From JBNLBS01 sp050303415 (lineage in GTDB: Bacteria; Pseudomonadota; Gammaproteobacteria; Methylococcales; Methylomonadaceae): a stretch of DNA of 64,000 nt. The stretch is from the NCBI GenBank assembly GCA_050303415.1, contig JBNLBS010000001.1, forward strand, positions 124,001-188,000, read 5' to 3'. Of the stretch, positions 54,707 to 62,375 are shown in pieces. The notes beneath the pieces were generated by a model that did no database searches, had not been told where the DNA came from, and saw only the letters and a program-made list of their open reading frames with translations. Both the position numbers and the translations under genes were made by a program. The first letter of the stretch is position 1; each line of letters opens with the position of its first letter.

Positions 54707-54970
54707 ATGGCTAATTCAGCACAAGCTAAAAAGCGCGCGCGTCAAGCGGAAAAACGCCGTATTCGCAACGCAGGACAACGTAGCAACCTACGCACATTCA
54801 TCAAAAAAGTTATTGCTTCAGTTGAAGCGGGCGACAAAGAAACAGCTCAAACCGCCTTCAAAACTGCAGTACCTTTAATCGATTCAGCTGTCAATAAAGG
54901 CCTTATACATAAAAATAAGGCTTCACGCAGCAAAAGCAGACTTAATGCTAAAATTCGCGCAATGGCATAA
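54707..54970 (+). CDS. rpsT: 30S ribosomal protein S20
   Basis: Primary 16S rRNA-binding protein of 87 residues. It starts MANSAQAKKRARQAEKRR and is strongly basic and helical throughout, with VNKGLIHKNKASRSKSRLNAKI at the end. It is a single-gene unit with its own strong promoter and a strong terminator. ATG 54707 is used (E. coli rpsT uses UUG, linked to autoregulation, a feature not seen here). Confidence 0.97.
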   Translation: MANSAQAKKRARQAEKRRIRNAGQRSNLRTFIKKVIASVEAGDKETAQTAFKTAVPLIDSAVNKGLIHKNKASRSKSRLNAKIRAMA

Positions 54971-54988
54971 CTAACTGCATATAAATCT

Positions 54989-55028
54989 AAAAAGGCCGGA
55001 TATATTTGAATATATCCGGCCTTTTTTT
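54989..55028. terminator. Terminator between rpsT and proB
   Basis: Perfect 11-bp stem GGCCGGATATA / TATATCCGGCC with a 6-base loop, flanked by five A and seven T. It can serve both convergent genes. Confidence 0.93.
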
Positions 55029-55060
55029 ATGCTCGAAAATTTATTCCAAACCTCAAAGAA

Positions 55061-56182
55061 CTATATCAGCACCATATTATCACGATGAATCAATTCAGCA
55101 TCATCAGAGTAGCCTAATATTTGTTCAAACTCTGAACTGGGCTTACCAATAATTAGCACCACCTCTTTACAACCGTAATTTACCAGCCCCCTGGCGATTT
55201 CTTTTCCATTCTGATCAAGGCAAGACACCAAATCTCCACGCTCAAAGAGCCCAGAAACTGTTTTTACACCAACAGCCAATAAACTCTTACCGTCATCTTT
55301 TACGGCATTTGTCGCTCCCACATCAAGCTGCAACTGCCCCTTAACCTGCAACTGTCCAGCCAACCAGCGTTTTCTGGCCACCCAGGGGTCAACATTCGGT
55401 TTTAAATGCGTACCTAATTCATCCCCGACAATTAATCTGGTCACAACCTCATCAACATCACCAGAAGCTATTAAAGTCGCCGCACCAGAACGCGCCGCCA
55501 ACCGAGCAGCCCTGACCTTGGTATACATTCCACCTCGCCCCAGACCACTGCGACTTTCACCTGCCACCTCATCCAGCAAAGCATCTTCAACACCGATTTC
55601 CGAGATTAATTCGGCATTTGAATTAACACTTGGATCACCAGTAAACAACCCCTGCTGATCGGTTAATAAAATCAATAAATCAGCCTCAACCAGATTAGCG
55701 ACCAAAGCCGCCAAAGTATCATTATCACCAAAGCGTATTTCCTCTGTAGCAACCGCATCATTTTCATTAATAACCGGAACCACGCCAAACTGCAACAACG
55801 TTAACAATGCACTTCTTGCATTTAAGTAGCGCTGACGATGAGACAAATCATCATGAGTCAATAAAACCTGGGCCGTATGCAAACCATGCTTTTGAAAGTT
55901 ATTTTCAAAAACCTGCACCAATCCCATCTGCCCCACTGATGCGGCCGCCTGCAATTCATGCAAGGTTCTGGGACGCTGGATTAAGCCCAAGCGACTCATG
56001 CCTTCGGCAACCGAGCCTGAGGATACCAGAAGCACCTCTATTCCTTGCTGCCTTAAACCTGCCATTTGCTCAACCCAGGCAGCAATCGCCGATTTATTTA
56101 ATCCACGACCACCCGCAGTCAACAAAGAACTGCCTATTTTTACAACAACACGCTTTACCTTAGAAAAATCAGTCCTGTTCAT
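55061..56182 (-). CDS. proB: Glutamate 5-kinase
   Basis: Enzyme of 373 residues phosphorylating glutamate as the first step of proline synthesis. The amino-acid kinase domain (about 1-255) has VVVKIGSSLLT and PVINENDAVATEEIRFGDND, the latter near residue 140. A PUA domain covers about 275-370. The frame opens at 56218 but ATG 56182 gives the family start and overlaps the obgE end by 14 bases. proB after obgE is a common order; proA is not present here. Confidence 0.96.
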   Translation of the reverse strand: MNRTDFSKVKRVVVKIGSSLLTAGGRGLNKSAIAAWVEQMAGLRQQGIEVLLVSSGSVAEGMSRLGLIQRPRTLHELQAAASVGQMGLVQVFENNFQKHGLHTAQVLLTHDDLSHRQRYLNARSALLTLLQFGVVPVINENDAVATEEIRFGDNDTLAALVANLVEADLLILLTDQQGLFTGDPSVNSNAELISEIGVEDALLDEVAGESRSGLGRGGMYTKVRAARLAARSGAATLIASGDVDEVVTRLIVGDELGTHLKPNVDPWVARKRWLAGQLQVKGQLQLDVGATNAVKDDGKSLLAVGVKTVSGLFERGDLVSCLDQNGKEIARGLVNYGCKEVVLIIGKPSSEFEQILGYSDDAELIHRDNMVLI

Positions 56183-57197
56183 TCTCTTTCTGCTGCTCCA
56201 AAAAATCCATAATGGCAAACATTAACTCTTTGGTTCCATCACCTGTTAATGCCGAAATCTTAAATATCTGCCCTGACCAATCCAATTCATCCGCTATATC
56301 CTGACACACACTTTCCCGCTCATCTTCCGGCAACCGGTCAACCTTATTCAGTACCAGCCAGCGTGGCTTATTAACCAGCTCATCACTCCACTGCCTAAGC
56401 TCATCAATAATCTTCCTTGCCGCCTCAACCGGGGTATCCATGGATTCATAGGGTGCCACATCAACCATATGCAACAACAAACCGGTTCTGGATAAATGCT
56501 TTAAAAACTGTAAGCCCAGTCCCGCCCCTTCGGCAGCCCCTTCAATCACACCGGGAATATCTGCCAGTACAAAACTACGTAAATCACCTACCTTAACCAC
56601 ACCCAAATTTGGATGCAAAGTGGTAAAAGGATAATCCGCCACTTTTGGCTTGGCCGAAGAAACATAGCGGATCAAGCTGGATTTACCCGCATTTGGCATA
56701 CCCAGAAGCCCCACATCGGCAATCAGAGTCAATTCAAGATGTAGTAACCGATGCTCACCCGGCGAACCCTTAGACGTCTGCAATGGCGTCCTATTCACAC
56801 TACTTTTAAATCGCGTATTCCCCAAGCCATGAAAACCGCCCTGGGCAACCAGCAACGTTTCGCCTGCTTTGGTTAAATCACCAATTACTTCACCGGTTTC
56901 GGCATCAGTGACCAAAGTTCCCAAGGGTACCGAAACATAACAGTCATCACCTTTCTTGCCGGTACAATTACGCCCCATACCATTTTGACCGCGCCCCGCC
57001 CTGTGCACCGGATGATAACGAAAGTCCACCAGAGTATTTACATTTTCAGCGGCAACCAGATAAACACTCCCGCCGTCACCGCCATCACCACCATCCGGCC
57101 CGCCTTTGGGTATATATTTTTCACGCCGAAATGTAGCGACGCCATTACCACCATCACCGGCTTCTACTTTGACTTCCGCTTCATCAACAAATCTCAT
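56169..57197 (-). CDS. obgE: Obg/CgtA GTPase, ribosome assembly
   Basis: Essential GTPase of 342 residues acting in 50S assembly and stress response. The Gly-rich Obg domain covers about 1-158, with GGPDGGDGGDGGSVY near residue 33. The G domain has G1 GLPNAGKSS near residue 166 and NKVD near residue 284. The C-terminus is acidic as in the E. coli protein. It follows rpmA across a terminator-like hairpin, as part of the rplU-rpmA-obgE order. Confidence 0.96.
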   Translation of the reverse strand: MRFVDEAEVKVEAGDGGNGVATFRREKYIPKGGPDGGDGGDGGSVYLVAAENVNTLVDFRYHPVHRAGRGQNGMGRNCTGKKGDDCYVSVPLGTLVTDAETGEVIGDLTKAGETLLVAQGGFHGLGNTRFKSSVNRTPLQTSKGSPGEHRLLHLELTLIADVGLLGMPNAGKSSLIRYVSSAKPKVADYPFTTLHPNLGVVKVGDLRSFVLADIPGVIEGAAEGAGLGLQFLKHLSRTGLLLHMVDVAPYESMDTPVEAARKIIDELRQWSDELVNKPRWLVLNKVDRLPEDERESVCQDIADELDWSGQIFKISALTGDGTKELMFAIMDFLEQQKENEQD

Positions 57198-57233
57198 TTT
57201 CTTCCGCCGCCACCAAACACAATCGACAAAAAC

Positions 57234-57264
57234 AAAAAAAGCCCCACCAAATGGCAGGGCTTTT
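57234..57264 (-). terminator. Terminator or attenuator between rpmA and obgE
   Basis: On the minus strand AAAAGCCC pairs with GGGCTTTT and is followed by further T. It would end most rplU-rpmA transcripts and let a fraction continue into obgE. Confidence 0.75.
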
Positions 57265-57305
57265 CACAAATCACTAACCATTGCTGCTTTCACAGCCAAA
57301 TGGTT

Positions 57306-57563
57306 TTATGCAGCAACAACACTTACAACTTTACGGTTTTTAGGGCCTTTAATTTCAAAAACCACTTTACCTTCAGCTGTTGCAAACAATGTATGATCTT
57401 TTCCGCAACCAACATTATCACCAGCATGAAATTTAGTTCCGCGCTGACGAACCAGAATGTTACCTGCTAAAACGCTTTGACCACCATAACGCTTTACGCC
57501 CAGGCGTTTTGCATTCGAATCGCGTCCGTTCCGAGTACTACCACCCGCTTTTTTATGAGCCAT
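57306..57563 (-). CDS. rpmA: 50S ribosomal protein L27
   Basis: Ribosomal protein of 85 residues whose N-terminus reaches the peptidyl-transferase centre. The start MAHKKAGGSTRNGRDSNAKR and the KRYGGQSVLAGNILVRQRGT segment are diagnostic. There is no Firmicute-type N-terminal extension. It lies 17 bases after rplU. Confidence 0.97.
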   Translation of the reverse strand: MAHKKAGGSTRNGRDSNAKRLGVKRYGGQSVLAGNILVRQRGTKFHAGDNVGCGKDHTLFATAEGKVVFEIKGPKNRKVVSVVAA

Positions 57564-57580
57564 CTTTTAACTCCTGTCAG

Positions 57581-57892
57581 TTATGCAGAAATACCAGTAA
57601 CCTGGATTTCTGTGAAGTATTGACGATGCCCCATTTGTTTCATATGGTGCTTGCGTCTTTTAAATTTAATAATTTTTACTTTTTTATGTCTACCTTGTGA
57701 GGTAACAGTAGCAGTAACTTTACCACCATCGACGAATGGCTGACCTACTTTAACTTCGCTGCCAGATTGAACCATCAGCACGTTATCAAATTCAACACTA
57801 TCGCCAACGCCAAGCTCTAGCTTTTCTATTTTTAAGGTCGAACCTTCTTCTACTCGGTACTGTTTACCACCAGTTTGAATTACCGCATACAT
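57581..57892 (-). CDS. rplU: 50S ribosomal protein L21
   Basis: Ribosomal protein of 103 residues binding 23S rRNA. It starts MYAVIQTGGKQYRVEEG and ends with the basic HHMKQMGHRQYFTEIQVTGI. The frame opens seven codons earlier, but ATG 57892 has GGAG eight bases upstream and gives the exact family N-terminus. It heads the rplU-rpmA-obgE group and is divergent from ispB. Confidence 0.97.
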   Translation of the reverse strand: MYAVIQTGGKQYRVEEGSTLKIEKLELGVGDSVEFDNVLMVQSGSEVKVGQPFVDGGKVTATVTSQGRHKKVKIIKFKRRKHHMKQMGHRQYFTEIQVTGISA

Positions 57893-57937
57893 CGCGTCAG
57901 CTCCATCAAGCATTTATCTGTTTAAAGTGAACAGACA

Positions 57938-57966
57938 ATTATATTTTGAAAGACATGTCAAGTCAA
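57938..57966 (-). promoter_or_regulatory. rplU promoter
   Basis: On the minus strand TTGACT (57961-57966), a 17-base spacer, and TATAAT (57938-57943). This is one of the best sigma-70 matches in the window. Confidence 0.82.
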
Positions 57967-58019
57967 ACTCTATTTATGTTTAACTCTATCCGGCTGACAA
58001 AAATAACATAATAAAGCTA

Positions 58020-58049
58020 TTGACACCACCCCGCTTTTTTAAATAGGAT
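58020..58049 (+). promoter_or_regulatory. ispB promoter
   Basis: TTGACA (58020-58025), an 18-base spacer, and TAGGAT (58044-58049), about 70 bases before the ispB start. Confidence 0.55.
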
Positions 58050-58119
58050 GGTTAAATTTATTTTCGTCTCAATTAATAATTGCTGCCGAAAATTGCATTT
58101 AACCATCAATAATTAATAA

Positions 58120-59130
58120 ATGACATCCCAATCAAACCAATCTAATAGCGAACAATCGCTTATTGATTTCAACTCCATCAAAAACCTAACTGCGGATGAG
58201 GCGAAAAAAGTTGATCGTCTGATTCTGGACGAACTAAGCTCCGATGTAGTACTCATCAATCAGATTGGTCACTATATCATTAGTAATGGCGGCAAAAGAT
58301 TGCGTCCTATGCTTTTATTGCTTGCCGCCAAAGCTTTAGGCAAGTCCATGGATGGCCATTTGATTCTTGCTGCAGTCATCGAATTTATACACACGGCAAC
58401 TTTATTGCACGATGATGTTGTCGACGAATCCGAACTTAGACGCGGACAGGACTCCGCCAATGCTGTCTGGGGCAATGCGGCCAGCGTTTTAGTGGGTGAT
58501 TATCTGTATTCCAGCGCCTTTGAAATGATGGTACGCACCAACAATATGCGGGTCATGGAAATCCTTTCTAAAACCACCACCGCAATTGCCGAAGGCGAAG
58601 TTCTGCAATTATTAAACTGTAACAACCCTGAAACCACCGAAGAAAAATACCTGGAAGTTATTTCCAGAAAAACAGCCATTCTTTTTAGCGCAGCCACACG
58701 TCTTAGCGCCGCACTAATTGAAAGCCCAAAAGAGATTGAAGAAAGCCTAGCCAACTACGGCCAGCATTTAGGCATCGCCTTCCAGTTAATTGATGATGCA
58801 CTCGATTATAAATCCAGCAAAGAGGAGCTGGGCAAGAATCTGGGTGATGACCTGGCCGAAGGCAAACCAACACTGCCATTGATTTACGCTATTGAAAACA
58901 GCACCCAGAAAAACGCCGAGATCATTATTGAAGCAATCAAAAACGGTAACCGAGACAGATTTAACGAAATCTACAATATAGTAAAGGCCTGTAAAGCTAT
59001 TGATTACACCGAAAAACGTGCTGACGAAGAAGCACAAAAAGCAATCGACGCCATCGCTATACTGCCGGACTCCGAATACAAAGATGCATTAATTCAACTG
59101 GCAAAATTTTCCGTGCAAAGAAATCACTAA
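58120..59130 (+). CDS. ispB: Polyprenyl (octaprenyl) diphosphate synthase
   Basis: Trans-prenyltransferase of 336 residues making the side chain of ubiquinone. The two Asp-rich motifs are LLHDDVVDES near residue 91 and LIDDALDYKS near residue 225. GGKRLRPMLLLLAAKALG lies near residue 52. The chain length is inferred from the family, since ispB divergent from rplU is the standard proteobacterial location. About 15 extra Ser/Asn/Gln-rich residues precede the domain. Confidence 0.93.
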   Translation: MTSQSNQSNSEQSLIDFNSIKNLTADEAKKVDRLILDELSSDVVLINQIGHYIISNGGKRLRPMLLLLAAKALGKSMDGHLILAAVIEFIHTATLLHDDVVDESELRRGQDSANAVWGNAASVLVGDYLYSSAFEMMVRTNNMRVMEILSKTTTAIAEGEVLQLLNCNNPETTEEKYLEVISRKTAILFSAATRLSAALIESPKEIEESLANYGQHLGIAFQLIDDALDYKSSKEELGKNLGDDLAEGKPTLPLIYAIENSTQKNAEIIIEAIKNGNRDRFNEIYNIVKACKAIDYTEKRADEEAQKAIDAIAILPDSEYKDALIQLAKFSVQRNH

Positions 59131-59139
59131 AATTACCCC

Positions 59140-59172
59140 GTCAGCAGCCGGATCTTAATTCCTGCCGCTGAC
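59140..59172. terminator. Hairpin between convergent ispB and histidine kinase genes
   Basis: GTCAGC / GCTGAC, extendable by two pairs past one mismatch, in the 50 bases between the two stops. No T-run follows, so termination strength is doubtful. Confidence 0.35.
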
Positions 59173-59180
59173 ATACTCAA

Positions 59181-60560
59181 TTAACCCGCATCGGCCAAAC
59201 TCATCTCAACCCTGACGCAGATACCACAATTTTTGCCGTCGAGCAGCTCCACTTTAGCCTTATGTAAATCGGCAATTTCTTTTACGATAGCCATACCCAG
59301 GCCACATCCATCACCAAAGCTATCCTGAACCCGATAAAACCGCTCAAAAACCTTAGCCCGCTCCGCAACAGGGATACCACAACCATCATCCTCAACCTCC
59401 AGACACACAGTTTGGTCAGCAGCCAGCCTGATCGTAATATGCCCCTCCTCACGCCCATATTCAATCGCATTGTCCAACAGATTAGCCAGCAGTTCCCGTA
59501 GCAAAACCGCATTCCCATTCACCCAAAGTATCTTATCCAGTCCTTCAAAACTCAACTCCTGCTGTTTTTGCATAGCTTTTGGTGCCCACTCTATGCAAAC
59601 TTCTTTAACCAATTGATTCAAATCGATTAATTCAAACTCATAAACCCCTTTACCCGACTCTGACCTCGCCAGAAGCAATAACTGACTAACAAGATGAGAA
59701 GCACGGTCCGCACTGGTTTGTATTTGGGCCAAAGCCGGCTCCATTGAACCCAAATCAGTTTCTCGCCGGGCTCTCTCCACCTGCAGTTTTAAACCGGCCA
59801 ACGGGGTACGCAACTGGTGCGCCGCATTAGCAATAAATTTTTGCTGCGCACCAAGGGTCAATGATAGCTTTGCCAATAAATCATTTATGGTATCGGTCAG
59901 TGTTTTAACCTCGATAAAAACCTTAGACTCAGGAATTAGACTTAAGTCCTGAGGCGAGCGTAAGGCAATATCCCTGGTCAGCCTTTGCAACGGCTTTAAA
60001 CCATGCTTTACTGCAAGAATAAGAAAATACAACATCAACAGAGCCATTACTACCTGCGGCACAAGGTCAGCAAGCAAAATATCTATCATCATTCCCTGGC
60101 GCTTACCTAAAGTTTCCGCCACATGGATAAATACCTTTTCCTTCAAGTGCTGATTTACCACCTGTATAGACACCCCACGCACCGGACGACCATAAATCAC
60201 TGCATCAAAAAAAACCGGCTTAACCCACAGCTGATTTGTTCCAGGTGCTTCCGGCACAAAATTATCACCGGCCAGAATAGCTCCGGTTTCTGAAATTACT
60301 TTAAAATATGTTTTATCAACATCATCCCACTTAAATATTTTCATTGCCGTCTCAGGCAAGTCCACAACGATCTTCTGCTTACTAACTTTAATCTCTTGAA
60401 TCAATGAATGCGCCGAATTTAACAGCCAGCGATCATAAACTTTATCTACATAATGCAATGCCACAAAATATGAGATAGAGGTTTCAATAACAAAAAAAAG
60501 CACCATAGGAATCGCTAGATTTAATACAATTGTGCTTTTCAAGCTTTTGTATTGGGTCAT
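59181..60560 (-). CDS. Sensor histidine kinase, QseC/TctE type
   Basis: Inner-membrane kinase of 459 residues. Two membrane helices (about 12-34 and 163-184) flank a periplasmic sensor of about 125 residues of the 2CSK_N type. A HAMP-like linker follows, then HisKA with H248 in ANAAHQLRTPLAG, then the ATPase domain with DNAIEYG (N box), EVEDDGCGIP (G1) and GDGCGLGMAIVKEIADLH (G2). Its start overlaps the response regulator stop as ATGA, so the two form a coupled pair. The signal is unknown; TctE relatives respond to tricarboxylates and QseC relatives to iron or catecholamines. Confidence 0.92.
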   Translation of the reverse strand: MTQYKSLKSTIVLNLAIPMVLFFVIETSISYFVALHYVDKVYDRWLLNSAHSLIQEIKVSKQKIVVDLPETAMKIFKWDDVDKTYFKVISETGAILAGDNFVPEAPGTNQLWVKPVFFDAVIYGRPVRGVSIQVVNQHLKEKVFIHVAETLGKRQGMMIDILLADLVPQVVMALLMLYFLILAVKHGLKPLQRLTRDIALRSPQDLSLIPESKVFIEVKTLTDTINDLLAKLSLTLGAQQKFIANAAHQLRTPLAGLKLQVERARRETDLGSMEPALAQIQTSADRASHLVSQLLLLARSESGKGVYEFELIDLNQLVKEVCIEWAPKAMQKQQELSFEGLDKILWVNGNAVLLRELLANLLDNAIEYGREEGHITIRLAADQTVCLEVEDDGCGIPVAERAKVFERFYRVQDSFGDGCGLGMAIVKEIADLHKAKVELLDGKNCGICVRVEMSLADAG

Positions 60561-61225
60561 TTTTTCTCTTCCAACAGGTATCCCAGACCCCGGACAGTAC
60601 GGATTATCACACCATAATTTTCAATGCGTTTTCTAACTCGATGAATATACACTTCTACCGCATTATCTGCTATCGCATCCCCTTCCGCCGCCAAACGTTG
60701 TGCAATCCTATCCTTACACACCACATTGCCGGCTTGTAACAATAAAATTTCCAGAACAGTCAACTCACGCGGAGAGAGTGATAACAGCTCCCCATCCGCC
60801 TGCAGTTTCTGAGTCTGTGTATCAAATCCCAAGCGTCCAACCGAAATCATATTTTGAAAGCCACCATAACACCGTCTGATCAACGCCTGTATTCTAGCCT
60901 CCAGCTCTTTAAGCTCAAACGGCTTAGTCATATAATCATCTGCGCCCTGACGAATCCCCTCTATCCGATCATTGACCTCATCCCTTGCCGTCAGGATAAA
61001 AATAGGCAACGCCACCTTCTTTTTACGTAGCTTACGTAACAACTCCAAACCGTCCATATCCGGCAAACCAAGGTCCAACAACAGCAAATCAAAATCCTGA
61101 GCCTGTAATAAAGGCTCTACACTTTTCCCCGAACGGGTCACCGTTACGGAGTAACCCGCATCAGACAAGGTATGCTTAAGCCCATCGGCTAAAATTGAAT
61201 CATCTTCAATTAATAAAATATTCAT
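60557..61225 (-). CDS. OmpR-family response regulator, QseB/TctD type
   Basis: DNA-binding regulator of 222 residues. The receiver domain has acidic D8/D9, the phosphoacceptor D51 (in LLLDLGLPDMDG), T82 region ILTARDE and the conserved Lys of TKPFEL. The winged-helix domain covers about 125-220 with LSPRELTVLEILL and VEVYIHRVRKRIE. A perfect 11-bp tandem repeat lies immediately upstream (61231-61252), the expected target layout for this family. It is divergent from the second carbonic anhydrase. Confidence 0.93.
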   Translation of the reverse strand: MNILLIEDDSILADGLKHTLSDAGYSVTVTRSGKSVEPLLQAQDFDLLLLDLGLPDMDGLELLRKLRKKKVALPIFILTARDEVNDRIEGIRQGADDYMTKPFELKELEARIQALIRRCYGGFQNMISVGRLGFDTQTQKLQADGELLSLSPRELTVLEILLLQAGNVVCKDRIAQRLAAEGDAIADNAVEVYIHRVRKRIENYGVIIRTVRGLGYLLEEKK

Positions 61226-61230
61226 AACAA

Positions 61231-61252
61231 TTGAAAGGTTGTTGAAAGGTTG
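61231..61252. repeat. Perfect 11-bp tandem repeat, probable response-regulator site
   Basis: TTGAAAGGTTG occurs twice head to tail. OmpR-family regulators such as PmrA and QseB bind direct repeats with an 11-bp period. It lies six bases before the response regulator start on one side and six bases before the -10-like TAGAAT on the other. Confidence 0.6.
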
Positions 61253-61258
61253 GACAGA

Positions 61259-61264
61259 TAGAAT
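61259..61264 (+). promoter_or_regulatory. -10-like box for the second carbonic anhydrase
   Basis: TAGAAT with no -35 hexamer at the right distance; the tandem repeat occupies the -35 region, as at activator-dependent promoters. Transcription would start near 61271. Confidence 0.4.
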
Positions 61265-61314
61265 ACAGAACAGACAAAGATTAACAAATCTAAATTTTTT
61301 AGACTGGTGAGAAT

Positions 61315-61953
61315 ATGCAGGCTTTCGAAAAATTATTACAAAACAACCAGGAATGGGCTGATAATAAAAAAATTGCCGATCCTGAGTTCTTTACACAAAT
61401 GGCCAAAGAGCAAAAACCGGATATATTATGGATCGGCTGCTCTGACAGCAGGGTACCGGCCGAGATTGTAGTCAAGGCACAACCCGGGGAAATGTTTATT
61501 CACCGTAACATTGCCAATCAGGTGATTGCCACCGATTTCAACTGCCTAAGCGTTCTGCAGTATGCAGTTAATGTGCTTCAGGTTAAGCATATCGTTGTCT
61601 GCGGCCATTATAACTGCGGCGGTATTAAAGCGGCGCTGAGCAAACAAAACGCAGACCTAGTCATTACCAACAAATGGCTAATGCACATAAAAAACATTTA
61701 CCGTTTACACCAGATAGAAATTGACAATTTACCAACGGAAGAACAACGCATCAACAAACTGGTTGAGTTGAATATTCTTGAGCAGGTACACGCCTTATCT
61801 CATACTTCAATTATTCAACAATCATGGGACCAGGTCGATGGACCAATCATACATGGCTGCGTATATAATTTATCTGACGGACTGTTAAAACCCTTATTAA
61901 CATTAGACTCCAGCACCGAGATCCCGGCAATTTACCAATATATTCGAGATTAA
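61315..61953 (+). CDS. can: Beta-carbonic anhydrase, copy 2
   Basis: Zinc enzyme of 212 residues for CO2/bicarbonate interconversion. Ligands are C42, D44 (GCSDSRVPAE), H98 and C101 (GHYNCGG). It is clearly paralogous to copy 1, with long identical runs such as NKWLMHIKN and SVLQYAVN, but lacks the charged C-terminal tail. GGTGAG precedes the ATG. It is divergent from the two-component regulator, whose probable binding repeats lie at its promoter. A terminator follows. Confidence 0.94.
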   Translation: MQAFEKLLQNNQEWADNKKIADPEFFTQMAKEQKPDILWIGCSDSRVPAEIVVKAQPGEMFIHRNIANQVIATDFNCLSVLQYAVNVLQVKHIVVCGHYNCGGIKAALSKQNADLVITNKWLMHIKNIYRLHQIEIDNLPTEEQRINKLVELNILEQVHALSHTSIIQQSWDQVDGPIIHGCVYNLSDGLLKPLLTLDSSTEIPAIYQYIRD

Positions 61954-62000
61954 AACAAGCGCTATAACTGACAGTCAATCGAGCAAAGGACGGCAGATAT

Positions 62001-62045
62001 AAAAAGGGGCTTGCTGTTTAAACAGGCAAGCCCAGAACTTTTTCA
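62001..62045. terminator. Terminator between carbonic anhydrase 2 and iscA
   Basis: GGGCTTGC / GCAAGCCC around a near-palindromic TGTTTAAACAG, with five A upstream and a T-run downstream, serving both convergent genes. Confidence 0.85.
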
Positions 62046-62366
62046 GACTGAAAAACTCTCGCCACAACCACAGGTTCCGGTTGCATTTGGATTATTGAAC
62101 TTGAAAGACTCATTTAAGCCCTCACGGCGAAAATCCAGCTCAATACCATCCAGAAACTTTGTATCATCCTGGGCAACAATCAACTTAACGCCATATTGCT
62201 CAATTATCGTATCCGATTCTTGTACCGCATCGGCATAGTCAATGGTATAGGCATAACCGGAACAACCCGCCTGCTTCACCCCCAACTTCAGGCCTAAGCC
62301 TTTGCCGCGCTTATCCAGTTGTTTTTTAATTTGTTTTGCCGCATTCTCTGTTAATGATATAGCCAT
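62043..62366 (-). CDS. iscA: Iron-sulfur cluster assembly A-type carrier IscA
   Basis: A-type carrier of 107 residues that receives or passes Fe-S clusters. The three conserved cysteines C35 (in AGCSGYAY), C99 and C101 (in TCGCGESF) have the same numbers as E. coli IscA, and the ending CGCGESFSV favours IscA over ErpA. It follows iscS by nine bases. The scaffold iscU, which lies between iscS and iscA in the classical operon, is missing. Confidence 0.93.
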   Translation of the reverse strand: MAISLTENAAKQIKKQLDKRGKGLGLKLGVKQAGCSGYAYTIDYADAVQESDTIIEQYGVKLIVAQDDTKFLDGIELDFRREGLNESFKFNNPNATGTCGCGESFSV

Positions 62367-62375
62367 AAAGACCTC

